Assembly: GCA_001796335.1 (NCBI GenBank)
Contig: MGMF01000005.1
Location: forward strand, 124,001-188,000
Direction: 5' to 3'
Source: Chloroflexi bacterium GWB2_49_20
Lineage (GTDB): Bacteria > Chloroflexota > Anaerolineae > Anaerolineales > Villigracilaceae
DNA: 64,000 bases
Shown here: piece by piece, positions 52,683 through 61,675 of the stretch
How positions within the stretch are numbered: position 1 is the stretch's first letter
Layout: the number at the start of each line of letters is the position of its first letter
Notes under the pieces: generated by a model
What the model saw: the letters and a program-made list of their open reading frames with translations, nothing else
Told to the model about the DNA's origin: nothing
Databases searched by the model: none
Program-made: the position numbers and the translations under genes

Positions 52683-53378
52683 ATGTCATATTTAGAATCT
52701 GATCTCAGCACATCCCGCCCCACCCACACGGTAGAAAACTATTTAATGACCATGCAGGTCATGGAGCGCGACCAGGGGGAGATTGTGGCTGCGCGCCTGG
52801 CAGAAGAATTAAATGTTACACCGGCCACTGTGGCCATGACCCTGAAACGGATGGAACGCGATAACTGGATCGACGGCAAAGGGCGCCACAAAGGCATTCA
52901 CCTGACTGAAACCGGGCGAAAAGCGGCGTATTCGGTAGTGCGCAGGCATATGCTGACCGAGTGGCTGTTGTTGAAAATATTAAAACTCCCCATGCTTGAG
53001 ATCCACGCTGAAGCCCACAATATTGAACATGCCATCTCTCCCCAGTTGGAAGAGCGCCTGGTGGACATCCTGAACAATCCACAGGTCTGCCCGCATGGTA
53101 ATCCATTTCCGGGATGCGAGGAAGCCACGCTTGCCTGGACCCCACTGACTGAAATTGAAAGCGGGGCAAGGGTGGTTGTCCATCGAGTGCATGAACTGGC
53201 TGAAAACAACCAGGAATTGTTGGGATATTTGATCCAGAACGGGATCCTGCCTGGAGCACAGGCTGAAGTTAGCGAGGTGTTGCCTTTCAACCAGACTCTG
53301 ACGATAAAAGTTGATGGAAAAACCTGTACTCTCGGGTTTTCTGCAGCCCGGTATATCTTTGTTGAAAAGCTGCCCTGA
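52683..53378 (+). CDS. DtxR/IdeR-family metal-dependent regulator
   Basis: 231 residues in three parts: winged helix (about 15-75; TVENYLMTMQVMERDQGEIV, TPATVAMTLKRMERD), metal-binding dimerisation domain (about 76-145; EAHNIEHAISPQLEER and CPHGNPFPGCEE), and a C-terminal FeoA/SH3-like domain (about 155-228). Iron or manganese binding would trigger repression of the divergent FTR1 gene and of itself through the palindromes upstream. The start at 52683 lacks a strong ribosome site, suggesting leaderless or weak translation. Confidence 0.92.
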   Translation: MSYLESDLSTSRPTHTVENYLMTMQVMERDQGEIVAARLAEELNVTPATVAMTLKRMERDNWIDGKGRHKGIHLTETGRKAAYSVVRRHMLTEWLLLKILKLPMLEIHAEAHNIEHAISPQLEERLVDILNNPQVCPHGNPFPGCEEATLAWTPLTEIESGARVVVHRVHELAENNQELLGYLIQNGILPGAQAEVSEVLPFNQTLTIKVDGKTCTLGFSAARYIFVEKLP

Positions 53379-53456
53379 TTACCAGGCACATTGCGCCGGC
53401 TTTGAGCGGGAATCGTGATATAATTGGGTTACAAATCCCAAGATTGACGGTTTCTG

Positions 53457-53498
53457 AGCGCCATTCCTTTCCCAGGGCTGGCGCTTTTGTTCTTTTTT
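53457..53498 (+). terminator. Rho-independent terminator
   Basis: AGCGCCA (53457-53463) pairs with TGGCGCT (53479-53485), followed by a T-rich run to 53498. It ends the dtxR-like transcript before the CarD-type gene. Confidence 0.65.
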
Positions 53499-53585
53499 AG
53501 CAAAGTATCCATCCGAAAATTAACGGATGAAATTGAGCTGCATCCCGATTTTCAGGACAGGTAGAAATTACAAAAAGGAGGCACT

Positions 53586-54077
53586 GTGGGCTATAAAATT
53601 GGAGATCCGGTCATGCACTGGACCTATGGTTTCGGCCAGGTTGTCGGGCTGGAAGAACGGGTTTTATCCGGTCAAGCGACTCTTTACTACGCGGTCAAGC
53701 TGCATGATCTGACCGTGTGGGTACCTGCGGATGACAACCTGGGCAGCCGTCTGCGGCCTCCGACCACAGCAGCCGGGTTTGAAAAATTATTTGCCATCCT
53801 GTCCGGTTCAGAGGAACCGCTCTCGGATGACCGCCATGAACGCAAGCTTCACCTGGTGGAACAACTCAAGGATGGCCGGGCCGAATCACTCTGCAGGGTG
53901 ATCCGTGACCTGTTTGCCTTTCAAAAGCGCAAGTCATTGAACGAAAACGATCAGCACCTTATGAAGCGAGTGCAAAGTGTACTGTTGGGAGAATGGGAAT
54001 TTTCCATGTCCATCCCGCCAACCCAGGCTGCCTCGGACCTGCACCGCCTGTTGAATGCCGGCACTGCCGGGGATTGA
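53586..54077 (+). CDS. CarD/CdnL-like RNA polymerase-binding regulator
   Basis: 163 residues, GTG start at 53586 with AAAGGAGG upstream. The N-terminal Tudor-like RNAP-interacting domain (GDPVMHWTYGFGQVVGLEER, then LYYAVKLHDLTVWVP) matches the CarD_CdnL_TRCF fold; the C-terminal part is helical (LVEQLKDGRAESLCRVIRDL), as in CarD. It would bind the RNAP beta subunit and stabilise open complexes. Confidence 0.85.
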   Translation: MGYKIGDPVMHWTYGFGQVVGLEERVLSGQATLYYAVKLHDLTVWVPADDNLGSRLRPPTTAAGFEKLFAILSGSEEPLSDDRHERKLHLVEQLKDGRAESLCRVIRDLFAFQKRKSLNENDQHLMKRVQSVLLGEWEFSMSIPPTQAASDLHRLLNAGTAGD

Positions 54078-54194
54078 TAAGCCCCATCCTTCAAAAAGTT
54101 TACTGACTTTTTTGCACCTGACCGTTGGCGCCTGAGGCTGGCCTCAGTTAATGCAGGCCGAATTATGATGGATGTTTTACTGCTTCTTGGTAAC

Positions 54195-54374
54195 TACTCA
54201 CAGCAATAATTGTGAGTAACTCCACAGCGGAAGAACGCCGCTGGTTAATGCGCAAGTACTCTAATTTCTGTCTTTGCGAGGAGCATCCTCCCAGCGACGT
54301 GGCAATCCCCATACCGGAGAGGAAACTGCTTACCCCAAGGGTACGCTGCGCGGTCGTTCCTCGCAGTGACAAAA
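54195..54374. repeat. Palindromic intergenic repeats, including a REP-like unit
   Basis: TACTCACA (54195-54202) is inverted at 54211-54218. A second unit, 54270-54374, has arms TGCGAGGA (54275-54282) and TCCTCGCA (54358-54365) and contains CGTGGCAATCCC, the inverse of a 12-mer in the element at 32437. The rest of 54078-54661 holds no gene I can support. Confidence 0.5.
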
Positions 54375-54661
54375 TCTGATATGGTGAGTAGATACGCTTC
54401 TTGCATTAATTTCTGAACTCGGCGTCATCAAATTTCTCACAAATGCGCAGAAATCTGGTTCAGATATTTACGCAGTACTTTGTAAAATAAAAAATCCGCT
54501 CTTCTGGGCAGTAGAATCAATACGTCAGATACCGTTTGAGATTGAAATTGTTTATTAACAAACCGACCCCATTTGAACCACTCTTAAGCGGTCGAGACAT
54601 TTATGGCAAATCACCCCATACACATAACAATGTATTCACTATCCGCTGGAGGTAGGTTTGT

Positions 54662-55522
54662 TTAGCTATCAAAAAAAGATAACCCGTGTTTATAAACGAA
54701 AAGGCCATCTCCTCTTTCGTCTGGTTCTTCTAGATGGTGAGCATTTCTTTTCGTGAGGTAAACAAATAGGTCTAGATAGGTTAACCATTCTGACTGATTA
54801 GATTTTGTTATATTGACAGTTTGTATTAGATGTTTATCCTGTTCATCGTATGGAACGTTATAATAAATACGCCCAATAGGTGTGGCAATAAATTTTTGAC
54901 CAATTATTTCATAGATGAAAATATGACAATTTTGAATATTAACTGACCATTCTAAGCAACGCTCATCATTTTGGATTCCAACAATAGCGCTAATAACAGC
55001 ATGTTTAAGATATGAATGAGAAAGCATTAAGAACATTTCAGTAATATCAATAAAGTCTAAAACTTCATCGCTTCCTATCGTTTTATACTTGTGTTCGACT
55101 AAGTTGCGTTTCTGATTTAGAGTTTCAAGTAATTTAACTGGAAAGGCATTTAATTCTTTCATAATTTTCAATTTGAGCGGAAAGTTTGCCCTCGAATATG
55201 CAGTCTTAAGCCCCCAAACTTTAAACAAAGATTCAATTGTAAGGTGCATAGCTCTATTGGCATTGCTTAGACCATTGATAGCACCTTGAATTTTTTCAGA
55301 ACACACATCATTTTTTGCATAACTTAAATACTCAAATGGTTGTGGCCCTTTTAGGTTTACTCGCGTATAGTAAGCAAACCCACTCTCTAGTGTATATCTT
55401 AGGAAATGTCTTTTCCCTTCGGCAAAACCAAGAGTTTTATCTTTGAATAGGTATCCGCTGCCATCAAAACTATCTAAAGTGATTGGATCATTCTCTGTAG
55501 GTTCTTCCAATGAAACTCCCAA
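54662..55522 (-). CDS. AT-rich orphan protein with HEPN-like RNLVEH motif
   Basis: 286 residues, start uncertain: the longest frame begins at TTG (55522) without a clear ribosome site, so the N-terminus may be truncated. The central helices (NRAMHLTIESLFKVWG ... LETLNQKRNLVEHKYK) have the layout of a HEPN domain, with Arg-x4-His in RNLVEH, the ribonuclease-type signature. Base composition is clearly more AT-rich than neighbours on both sides, suggesting transfer. HEPN proteins act in toxin-antitoxin and antiphage systems, but no partner nucleotidyltransferase is adjacent, so function is unknown. Confidence 0.6.
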   Translation of the reverse strand: MGVSLEEPTENDPITLDSFDGSGYLFKDKTLGFAEGKRHFLRYTLESGFAYYTRVNLKGPQPFEYLSYAKNDVCSEKIQGAINGLSNANRAMHLTIESLFKVWGLKTAYSRANFPLKLKIMKELNAFPVKLLETLNQKRNLVEHKYKTIGSDEVLDFIDITEMFLMLSHSYLKHAVISAIVGIQNDERCLEWSVNIQNCHIFIYEIIGQKFIATPIGRIYYNVPYDEQDKHLIQTVNITKSNQSEWLTYLDLFVYLTKRNAHHLEEPDERGDGLFVYKHGLSFFDS

Positions 55523-55746
55523 CTAGATTCTCAGCTGTTTTCAGGTTCCGTGCGCGAAATAATCACCTAAGATTTTCCTGCTTGTTTCTTGGTTTATTGT
55601 AAATTCGTTCCACCAATTTAATGATTATTTGTTGATACGGTTTTTCCATTTTTATACCTTGCTGAAATTCATTTTTAGCATAATCCTTACTTTTTCAGTT
55701 TATACTTTCCACAATAATCCTACAACATGCCTATAGGTGGAAAGTG

Positions 55747-55887
55747 ATGAAAGAATCAAAATTATTCAGCTCATTGTTACCCTCAAATCCTGATCTTTTA
55801 CCAATCATACAAGAAATCAGGAAGAAATACAACATACCCGAGATCAGCCCTAAAGATGACGATATCACGAATATGTTCATTCATTAA
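55747..55887 (+). CDS. Very short ORF or gene fragment (46 aa)
   Basis: MKESKLFSSLLPSNPDLLPI begins a coherent helical sequence that ends after KYNIPEISPKDDDITNMF. AGGTGG precedes the ATG. It reads like the N-terminal piece of a longer protein that has been truncated, in the same AT-rich patch as the HEPN-like gene. Family not recognised. Confidence 0.35.
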   Translation: MKESKLFSSLLPSNPDLLPIIQEIRKKYNIPEISPKDDDITNMFIH

Positions 55888-56002
55888 TACCTCTCATCGT
55901 ATTTTTACCGACGGTTGCATAATTCTCTGAACTTGCTCTTGTATAATTCCCCCAACATAGCAAAAATAGGGTTCAAATATTTACTCAGTACTCTTTAAAC
56001 GA

Positions 56003-57085
56003 CTAAGCCGCATCTTTCCTGGCATGAGCATGACGGTGATGCAGGTCGGGTGCATGCGGATGGGCGTGGTGCCCTTCGGAATGAGTATGGGTGTGAGCGT
56101 GCCTGTCATTCGGCAGTGATTCACCCGCCGGATGCAGGTGCTGGTGGTGTTCATCTGGATGGCTGTGGGCATGGGCATGTTCCAGATCCTCATGGATATG
56201 CTGATGAAGATGGTTTTCGGTCAACATCAACCAGGCACCCAAGAGCATGAACGGTACTGCCGCCCAGAACAGAATTTGCGGTATCTCGCGCAGGATCAAA
56301 AGTGAAAGGATCGTTCCCACAAACGGGGCGATCCCAAACAGGGCGCCGGTGCGGGCAGCGCCCAGGTTACGAAGGGCCAGGATGAATAATTGGATGCTTA
56401 ACCCATAGCATACCATTCCAACCAGCATGGCCAGCCCCAAAAAACCCGGCGCCGGAAGTGGCTTCCCTAAAGTAAGAGCCAGTACCAGCGAAAACGCTCC
56501 GGCTCCCAAACCCTTAACTCCCACGATGACCAGTGGGTTCTTGGCGCTGATTTGGCGGGTGAAATTATTATCCAGACCCCACAGCAGACACGCTCCAAGG
56601 ATCCCCAGGGCACCCGGTGAAAATCCCCACTCCCCGCCCGTCCAGGAGAGCAGGATGCTGGCCAGGGTGATCAACCCGACCGCCCACAGGATACGCTTAT
56701 CCACGGCCTCTTTGAATGCCAGGACAGCGATCAGGGCTGTGGCGACCACCTCGAAGTTGAGCAGGAGTGAGGCGGTCGAGGCCGGTGTCTGCTCCAAGCC
56801 CAGCAGGAGCAGGATCGGCGCTCCGACCCCGCCAGCCAGTATGGCCCCAAGCAACCAGGGCAGATCCGCCCTGGAGAGGTGCGCCTCGGTGTGCTTCCCC
56901 CGGCTGCCGGTGCGCTGGATGGCAAACAACAGCCAGGATCCGATCCCCGAACCCAGATAGAGGAATGCAGCCAGCGGGATGGGATTAATCTCTCCCAGTA
57001 ACAGCTTGGATAATGGCGCGGAAGCGCCAAATAACACGGCAGCCAGCAACGCCTGGAGGATGGCACCTGCAGAGACATGTTTCAT
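56003..57085 (-). CDS. EamA/DMT-family transporter with histidine-rich C-terminal tail
   Basis: 360 residues. About 1-290 form ten helices in two EamA repeats (LLAAVLFGASAPLSKLLLG at the start, ACLLWGLDNNFTRQISAKN in repeat two). The last ~65 residues are soluble and extremely His-rich (about one residue in three), with runs such as EHAHAHSHPDEHHQHLHP, as in CDF or ZIP metal carriers. A role in handling Zn, Ni or Co is therefore likely, either as metal sensor or chaperone for the membrane part. Most EamA proteins lack such a tail. Confidence 0.88.
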   Translation of the reverse strand: MKHVSAGAILQALLAAVLFGASAPLSKLLLGEINPIPLAAFLYLGSGIGSWLLFAIQRTGSRGKHTEAHLSRADLPWLLGAILAGGVGAPILLLLGLEQTPASTASLLLNFEVVATALIAVLAFKEAVDKRILWAVGLITLASILLSWTGGEWGFSPGALGILGACLLWGLDNNFTRQISAKNPLVIVGVKGLGAGAFSLVLALTLGKPLPAPGFLGLAMLVGMVCYGLSIQLFILALRNLGAARTGALFGIAPFVGTILSLLILREIPQILFWAAVPFMLLGAWLMLTENHLHQHIHEDLEHAHAHSHPDEHHQHLHPAGESLPNDRHAHTHTHSEGHHAHPHAPDLHHRHAHARKDAA

Positions 57086-57256
57086 AAAAATCCTTGTTTA
57101 AAATAGTAGTATGCTGATTTTATCAGGCAAGATATGAATTTGGGAGTGATGATTGACCTGAGAATCATCAACATCGAAAAAGTCTGCCCGTTTTTCCGAC
57201 CTTCAGAACGTATTCTCCTTAACCAAGGTTTCTGCACTCGGATACAATATAAATGC

Positions 57257-57577
57257 AACCCACTGATGCCTAATCTGCCCCTGGCCATTACGGTTTTGCT
57301 GGCGCGCTTCAGCATCTCGCAGATGGATGTGCCGACGCGCCAGTCATATACCATGGCAGTGGTCGCCCCGGATGAGAGGTCGGCGGCCTCCGGAGTGACC
57401 AGCATTGCGCGCTCGCTGGGCGCGGCCATTTCTCCCACGCTGACGGGTATCTTCCTGTCTTTTCCGCTGCTGTTGAGCGTGCCGTTCTTCCTGGCCGGAG
57501 GGTTGAAGATCGTTTATGACCTGCTGCTCTACCGCAGTTTTCGCCGTCTGAAGCCACCCGAAGAACAGGCGGGATAG
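57257..57577 (+). pseudogene. C-terminal fragment of an MFS transporter
   Basis: The frame gives LPLAITVLLARFSISQMDVP, then DERSAASGVTSIARSLGAAI and FFLAGGLKIVYDLLLYRSFR: the last three or four helices of a major-facilitator permease. Everything before about residue 300 of a normal MFS protein is missing, and the upstream part of the frame (to 57134) is unrelated. A deletion remnant. Confidence 0.7.
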
Positions 57578-57684
57578 GCGGTTGGTGGAAGACTGCCGAA
57601 ACCGGCAGGTATCCTCCTTCCCTGCGGTCGGGAGTGCTGCGCAGAAACCAACATTACCATCCTCTGGATTGGATTCTGTTATAC

Positions 57685-57781
57685 TCCAAATGGTAACTTA
57701 TCAATAATTTGGGGAAAGGTTGTGGTGAGAAAGCCAGCGCACACCACAACGCCCTCCTTTTTTGAGAAGTTACTCCAAATG
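57685..57781. mobile_element. MITE-like element R3 with 8-bp target duplication
   Basis: Element body 57693-57773 (81 bp) between exact duplications TCCAAATG (57685-57692, 57774-57781). Terminal inverted repeats: GTAACTTATCAATAA at the left, the inverse of TTTTTTGAGAAGTTAC at the right. Internal hairpin GTTGTGGTG (57719-57727) with CACCACAAC (57742-57750). It ends just upstream of the response-regulator gene. Confidence 0.7.
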
Positions 57782-57796
57782 TGAGAAGAGAGGATC

Positions 57797-58480
57797 ATGC
57801 AAAAGAAAATCCTGATAGTTGATGATGAAAAACGTCTGGTTTCACTGGTGAGTGAGTACCTGCAGCAGGCCGGGTACCGGGTGGTCAGCGCCTACGACGG
57901 CAAAGAAGCGCTGAGCATCGCCCGCCTGGAGAAACCGGATTTGATCATCCTGGACCTGATGATGCCTGAGATGAATGGTTATGAATTTATTCAAGCTCAT
58001 CGCAAAGAAATGGATACCCCCATCATCCTGTTGACGGCGCGCGTGGAAGATGAAGAAAAAGTGATCGGGCTGGAGCTAGGTGCGGATGACTACGTCACCA
58101 AACCTTTCAGGCCGCGCGAACTGGTGGCGCGCGTCCGTTCCGTTCTGCGACGTTCCGGGAAAAGCGAATCGGAGACTTCCGTTCTGCATGTATCCGACGT
58201 GCGCCTCGACCGGAACATCCGGACGGTGCGGGTGGGTGAGACTTACATCAACCTGACGCCATCCGAATTTGACCTTTTGGCGGCCCTGATGGCCAACCCC
58301 GGAAAAGTTTTTACACGCCTCGATCTGCTCGACATTCTGCAGGGCATCCGCTATGAAGGTTATGAACGTACCATCGATTCGCATATCAAGAACCTGCGCG
58401 CCAAAATGGAGCCGGATTCCAGATCGCCTCGTTATATTGAAACCGTCTACGGCATCGGTTATCGTTTTACAAGGGAGTAG
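57797..58480 (+). CDS. OmpR-family response regulator
   Basis: 227 residues. Receiver domain (1-118): acidic pair in IVDDEKRLV, phospho-acceptor Asp in LIILDLMMPEMNGYE (about 52), Thr in LLTARVEDEE, Lys in DDYVTKPF. The winged-helix DNA-binding domain (about 130-225) shows INLTPSEFDLLAALMANPGK and TIDSHIKNLRAKME. It is encoded 3 bp before the sensor kinase gene. The MITE R3 is in its immediate leader, so expression may be affected by that insertion. Confidence 0.95.
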   Translation: MQKKILIVDDEKRLVSLVSEYLQQAGYRVVSAYDGKEALSIARLEKPDLIILDLMMPEMNGYEFIQAHRKEMDTPIILLTARVEDEEKVIGLELGADDYVTKPFRPRELVARVRSVLRRSGKSESETSVLHVSDVRLDRNIRTVRVGETYINLTPSEFDLLAALMANPGKVFTRLDLLDILQGIRYEGYERTIDSHIKNLRAKMEPDSRSPRYIETVYGIGYRFTRE

Positions 58481-58483
58481 GAA

Positions 58484-59851
58484 ATGCGCTCCATTACAGC
58501 AAAACTTATCATCTATTTCCTGGTCGTCAGCCTGGCCAGTGTCAGCCTGATCTCCATCCTGGCGCGCTGGAACACGCAACAGGAATTCAGCAATTTCGTA
58601 TTCGACCGGAATAGTTCGGAAATGGTCTCCGTTCTGACAGAATACTATCGAGCCCAGGGGACTTGGGACGGTGTCAACCCATTCATCTTCATGCCCAATT
58701 TTAACCCGACATTTAACCATGGTAATCTTCAACCACCAAACTTTACCCTGGCTGATAAGACCGGCAAAGTGATCGTTGAAGGTCCCGGCTATCATCTCGG
58801 CGAAATTGTCCCCAACGATAAAATGGTCCTGGGCATCCCCATACGCGTGGACAATATTGTGGTTGGCACCCTGCTGGTCGGGCAGGAAACTTTTCAGGTC
58901 AACCCGCTGGAACAAAATTTCATCCAAAGGACAGGCAATTTGCTGTTGTTTTCCGCCCTCAGAGCAGCAGTCCTGGCACTTATTTTGGGTGGCCTGCTGG
59001 CTTACAATATTACTCGTCCCATCCACGAGCTGATCAAGGCGACCCAGGCAATTTCACAAGGCACACTGGGAGAACAGGTGATCGTGCGCGGTCGGGATGA
59101 AATGAGTAAACTGGCGACTTCCTTCAACAAAATGAGCGCCGACCTGGCACGCTCGACCCATGCCCGCCGGCAAATGACCGCTGACATTGCCCATGAACTG
59201 CGCACCCCGCTCAGCCTGATCATCGGGCAAGCCGAAGCCGTCCACGACGGGGTATTGCCGCCTTCGCGTGAGAATTTTGAGATCATCCGCGAGGAAGCGG
59301 ACCGGCTGGAGAAATTGGTGGATGATCTGCGCATCCTCTCCCTGGCGGACGCGGGTGAGCTTTCGATCAGTCTGCAACCTGTCTCCCCTCAAAAATTAAT
59401 GCAGGAATTAGGTGGAATTTATCAATATCGATTGCAGGAAAGACACATTGTGCTAGACACGGAAATTGCACCCAATTTACCATTGATTTCAATTGACCCC
59501 GGGCGCATGACTCAGGTGTTGACGAATATCATTGACAATGCCTTGCACTATACCCCCGAAAACGGAAAGATCACTCTCTCTGCCCGCCAAGTGGATGAGC
59601 GGGTGGAGCTTGCCGTCCAGGACAGTGGACCGGGTGTCCCGGACGGAGACCTTGAGCGCATCTTCGACCGCCTGTACCGGGTGGACGCCTCGCGCCAGCA
59701 TGACGAAAGCGGTTCCGGCCTGGGGCTGGCCATCGCCAAATCCATTGTCGAAATGCACGCTGGGCAGATCAGGGCCACCAGCCCGGCAGGCGCCGGATTG
59801 ACGATCAGCATCCAGCTGCAACACTCCGGACAACGCCTCGCTGCAGGTTGA
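58484..59851 (+). CDS. Sensor histidine kinase
   Basis: 455 residues. Two membrane helices (about 7-27 and 150-172) flank a periplasmic sensor domain, followed by HAMP (about 172-225), HisKA with the phospho-His in IAHELRTPLSLI (about 238) and HATPase_c (N-box NIIDNALHYTPENG, G1 VQDSGPGVPDGD, G2 SGSGLGLAIAKS). It works with the response regulator directly upstream. The signal is unknown. Confidence 0.95.
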   Translation: MRSITAKLIIYFLVVSLASVSLISILARWNTQQEFSNFVFDRNSSEMVSVLTEYYRAQGTWDGVNPFIFMPNFNPTFNHGNLQPPNFTLADKTGKVIVEGPGYHLGEIVPNDKMVLGIPIRVDNIVVGTLLVGQETFQVNPLEQNFIQRTGNLLLFSALRAAVLALILGGLLAYNITRPIHELIKATQAISQGTLGEQVIVRGRDEMSKLATSFNKMSADLARSTHARRQMTADIAHELRTPLSLIIGQAEAVHDGVLPPSRENFEIIREEADRLEKLVDDLRILSLADAGELSISLQPVSPQKLMQELGGIYQYRLQERHIVLDTEIAPNLPLISIDPGRMTQVLTNIIDNALHYTPENGKITLSARQVDERVELAVQDSGPGVPDGDLERIFDRLYRVDASRQHDESGSGLGLAIAKSIVEMHAGQIRATSPAGAGLTISIQLQHSGQRLAAG

Positions 59852-59855
59852 AATC

Positions 59856-60133
59856 TTGCTGTTGGTGACAACCACTTCCCCGGATGGAAGCAAGCTCCAG
59901 GTGGGCATCTCTGTCTACAATTACGGGCAGATTGCAGGCACGCTTTCAGATAGCGATGTTTCGCTGACCCCTGAAGGCGGCTCGCCTGTGGCGCCTGTGC
60001 TGGCCGAACCCCCCTGCCGCTTGAGCTCGCACCTGGCACGACGCAGACCATCTACTTTGCGTTCCCACGCCCGTCCACAGTCACGGCAACTTTAAAAATA
60101 TTATCGGTCGAATACATAATTGAAGGGTATTGA
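59856..60133 (+). pseudogene. Frameshifted C-terminal beta-sandwich fragment
   Basis: Starting right after the kinase gene, one frame reads SKLQVGISVYNYGQIAGTLS and on to VAPVLAEPP; after a run of six C (60009-60014) the sense continues in another frame as LPLELAPGTTQTIYFAFPRP and ends LSVEYIIEGY at a TGA (60131-60133). It looks like the last ~95 residues of a secreted or membrane beta-sandwich protein with one frameshift. No start or upstream part is present. From here to 60432 nothing else is evident. Confidence 0.5.
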
Positions 60134-60432
60134 TTACTTTCCGTGATGGAAAACAAAAACCCATCCAAAGGTTCCGGGGTTCTCTTCAACCCTGGGTATG
60201 CCGCAAATCAGTGCAAAATAATTATTTCAACTGTCCATATCAGGTTGCAAATCGAATATTCGTATTTAATAAACCGGGGACGGGCGCCGGACTGGGTGCA
60301 GGTTTACGAGGCGTAACAGGGGAATTGCCACATAGCTGCTGGCAGCTCCTCTCAACAAGATGAAGTGATCTCCAGGAGCGGGATCCCGGTCTGCAAAGAC
60401 GAGGCCTCCGGGATGTTGAGGGAGGTGATCTC

Positions 60433-61428
60433 TTACGGCAGCAAATCGCCGCGGATGACAAATCCGCTCAGTCCGCTGCCGGATGGCAGGAGCAGGGTTA
60501 GCCCGGTGCGGGATTGGTCCAGCAGGGTGGGGATGACCATGTCACCCGGGATGGCCAGGGACAGGCTGTAGGTGGCTGTACTGCAATCTGCCCAGGTGAC
60601 GGTGGCAGTGTCGTCCACCCCAATTTCAGTGATCAGGGTAAGGTTGTCTGCGGAGGGGTTTAACACGAAAACGGTGTTGTTGGTGGTGCCTTCGACCCAG
60701 GAAGCCTGTTTGGGATGAGAGAGGGGGATCTCCAGGGATCCATCCGGGAGGGGTTTAATGGTACGAAAATCAAAAGTCTGTGGCCCAACGACCAGGCTCT
60801 GGGGACAGCCGTTGCCGGGGAAAAACCTTGCAGCCAGGTCATTCAACTTCGGCCACGCGAAAGTTAACTCGGCTACCAGGACGATGGCCAGCAATCCCAG
60901 CATGGTCCAGAGCAGGATGCCGGCGGGGGAGCCTGAAAACTTTCTGAATTTGTCACCCCTGGGTGAGCTGGTGGGAGTTAAGTCTTTTTTAGTCTGGGAA
61001 TTTAACCCGGGACTACCTTGCAATGAAAAAGACGGTTCAACCTGGATTGGTGATGATTCCTGTGGTTCAAATAACAAATCATCTTGCAGAGGTTCGTATG
61101 TTGTAACCGGCCCTTCATTTGCCTGTTCACTTGCCTGTTCATCGGTTTCAACGTTCAACGGCTTTATTTGCAGCCGGGTGTTTGCCCAATCCAGCGCTTT
61201 TTGAGCCGGTTGGCTGTCCGGATTGATCTCTAATGCTTTGTGGATGTGAGCCAGGCTTTCTTCCGGGCTGGAAAGGGCAGCCAGGATCAACCAGGGCTGC
61301 TCCAATTCGGGCGCCAGGATGATGGCATCCTCAGCCATACGCCGGGCTGTGGGGTTGTCGCCGCTTTTCAGGGCTGCCAGAGCATCCTGGACGAGACTGT
61401 TGGCTTGGTTGATCAAATATGAGTTCAT
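60433..61428 (-). CDS. TPR-containing single-pass membrane protein
   Basis: 331 residues. About 8-95 contain two TPR-like helical pairs (ARRMAEDAIILAPELEQPWL, ALEINPDSQPAQKALDWANT). A low-complexity acidic linker follows, then one membrane helix (LLWTMLGLLAIVLVAELTFA, about 170-190) and an extracellular beta-rich domain of ~130 residues with a Cys pair. Function unknown; the layout suggests a cell-surface protein. The ribosome site is weak. Confidence 0.75.
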   Translation of the reverse strand: MNSYLINQANSLVQDALAALKSGDNPTARRMAEDAIILAPELEQPWLILAALSSPEESLAHIHKALEINPDSQPAQKALDWANTRLQIKPLNVETDEQASEQANEGPVTTYEPLQDDLLFEPQESSPIQVEPSFSLQGSPGLNSQTKKDLTPTSSPRGDKFRKFSGSPAGILLWTMLGLLAIVLVAELTFAWPKLNDLAARFFPGNGCPQSLVVGPQTFDFRTIKPLPDGSLEIPLSHPKQASWVEGTTNNTVFVLNPSADNLTLITEIGVDDTATVTWADCSTATYSLSLAIPGDMVIPTLLDQSRTGLTLLLPSGSGLSGFVIRGDLLP

Positions 61429-61675
61429 GGTATAAATTCTTTAATGAGGGAAAGGTTACCTGCAGTTAACAGATTGATGTGAAATGCAATCATAATCCAT
61501 TTCTCCCTTGATTCTATCACGGGTCTTCTCATTTAAGTCACTGAACCCTGACCAATCCTCAGGGTCAATATACTACGTACGAGGTTTCAGCGCAAGGATT
61601 GTGTGAAAAGCGTCCGGGTTTTAACGTAAATTCAGTTGCCGTAAGGAGACGCGCATAGGCAAGGAGGTATTCTCA

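Noticed and set aside
57134-57577. Complete 147-residue protein
   Set aside because: Only the last part matches a transporter; the first ~40 residues are unrelated and lack a ribosome site, so it is listed as an MFS fragment.
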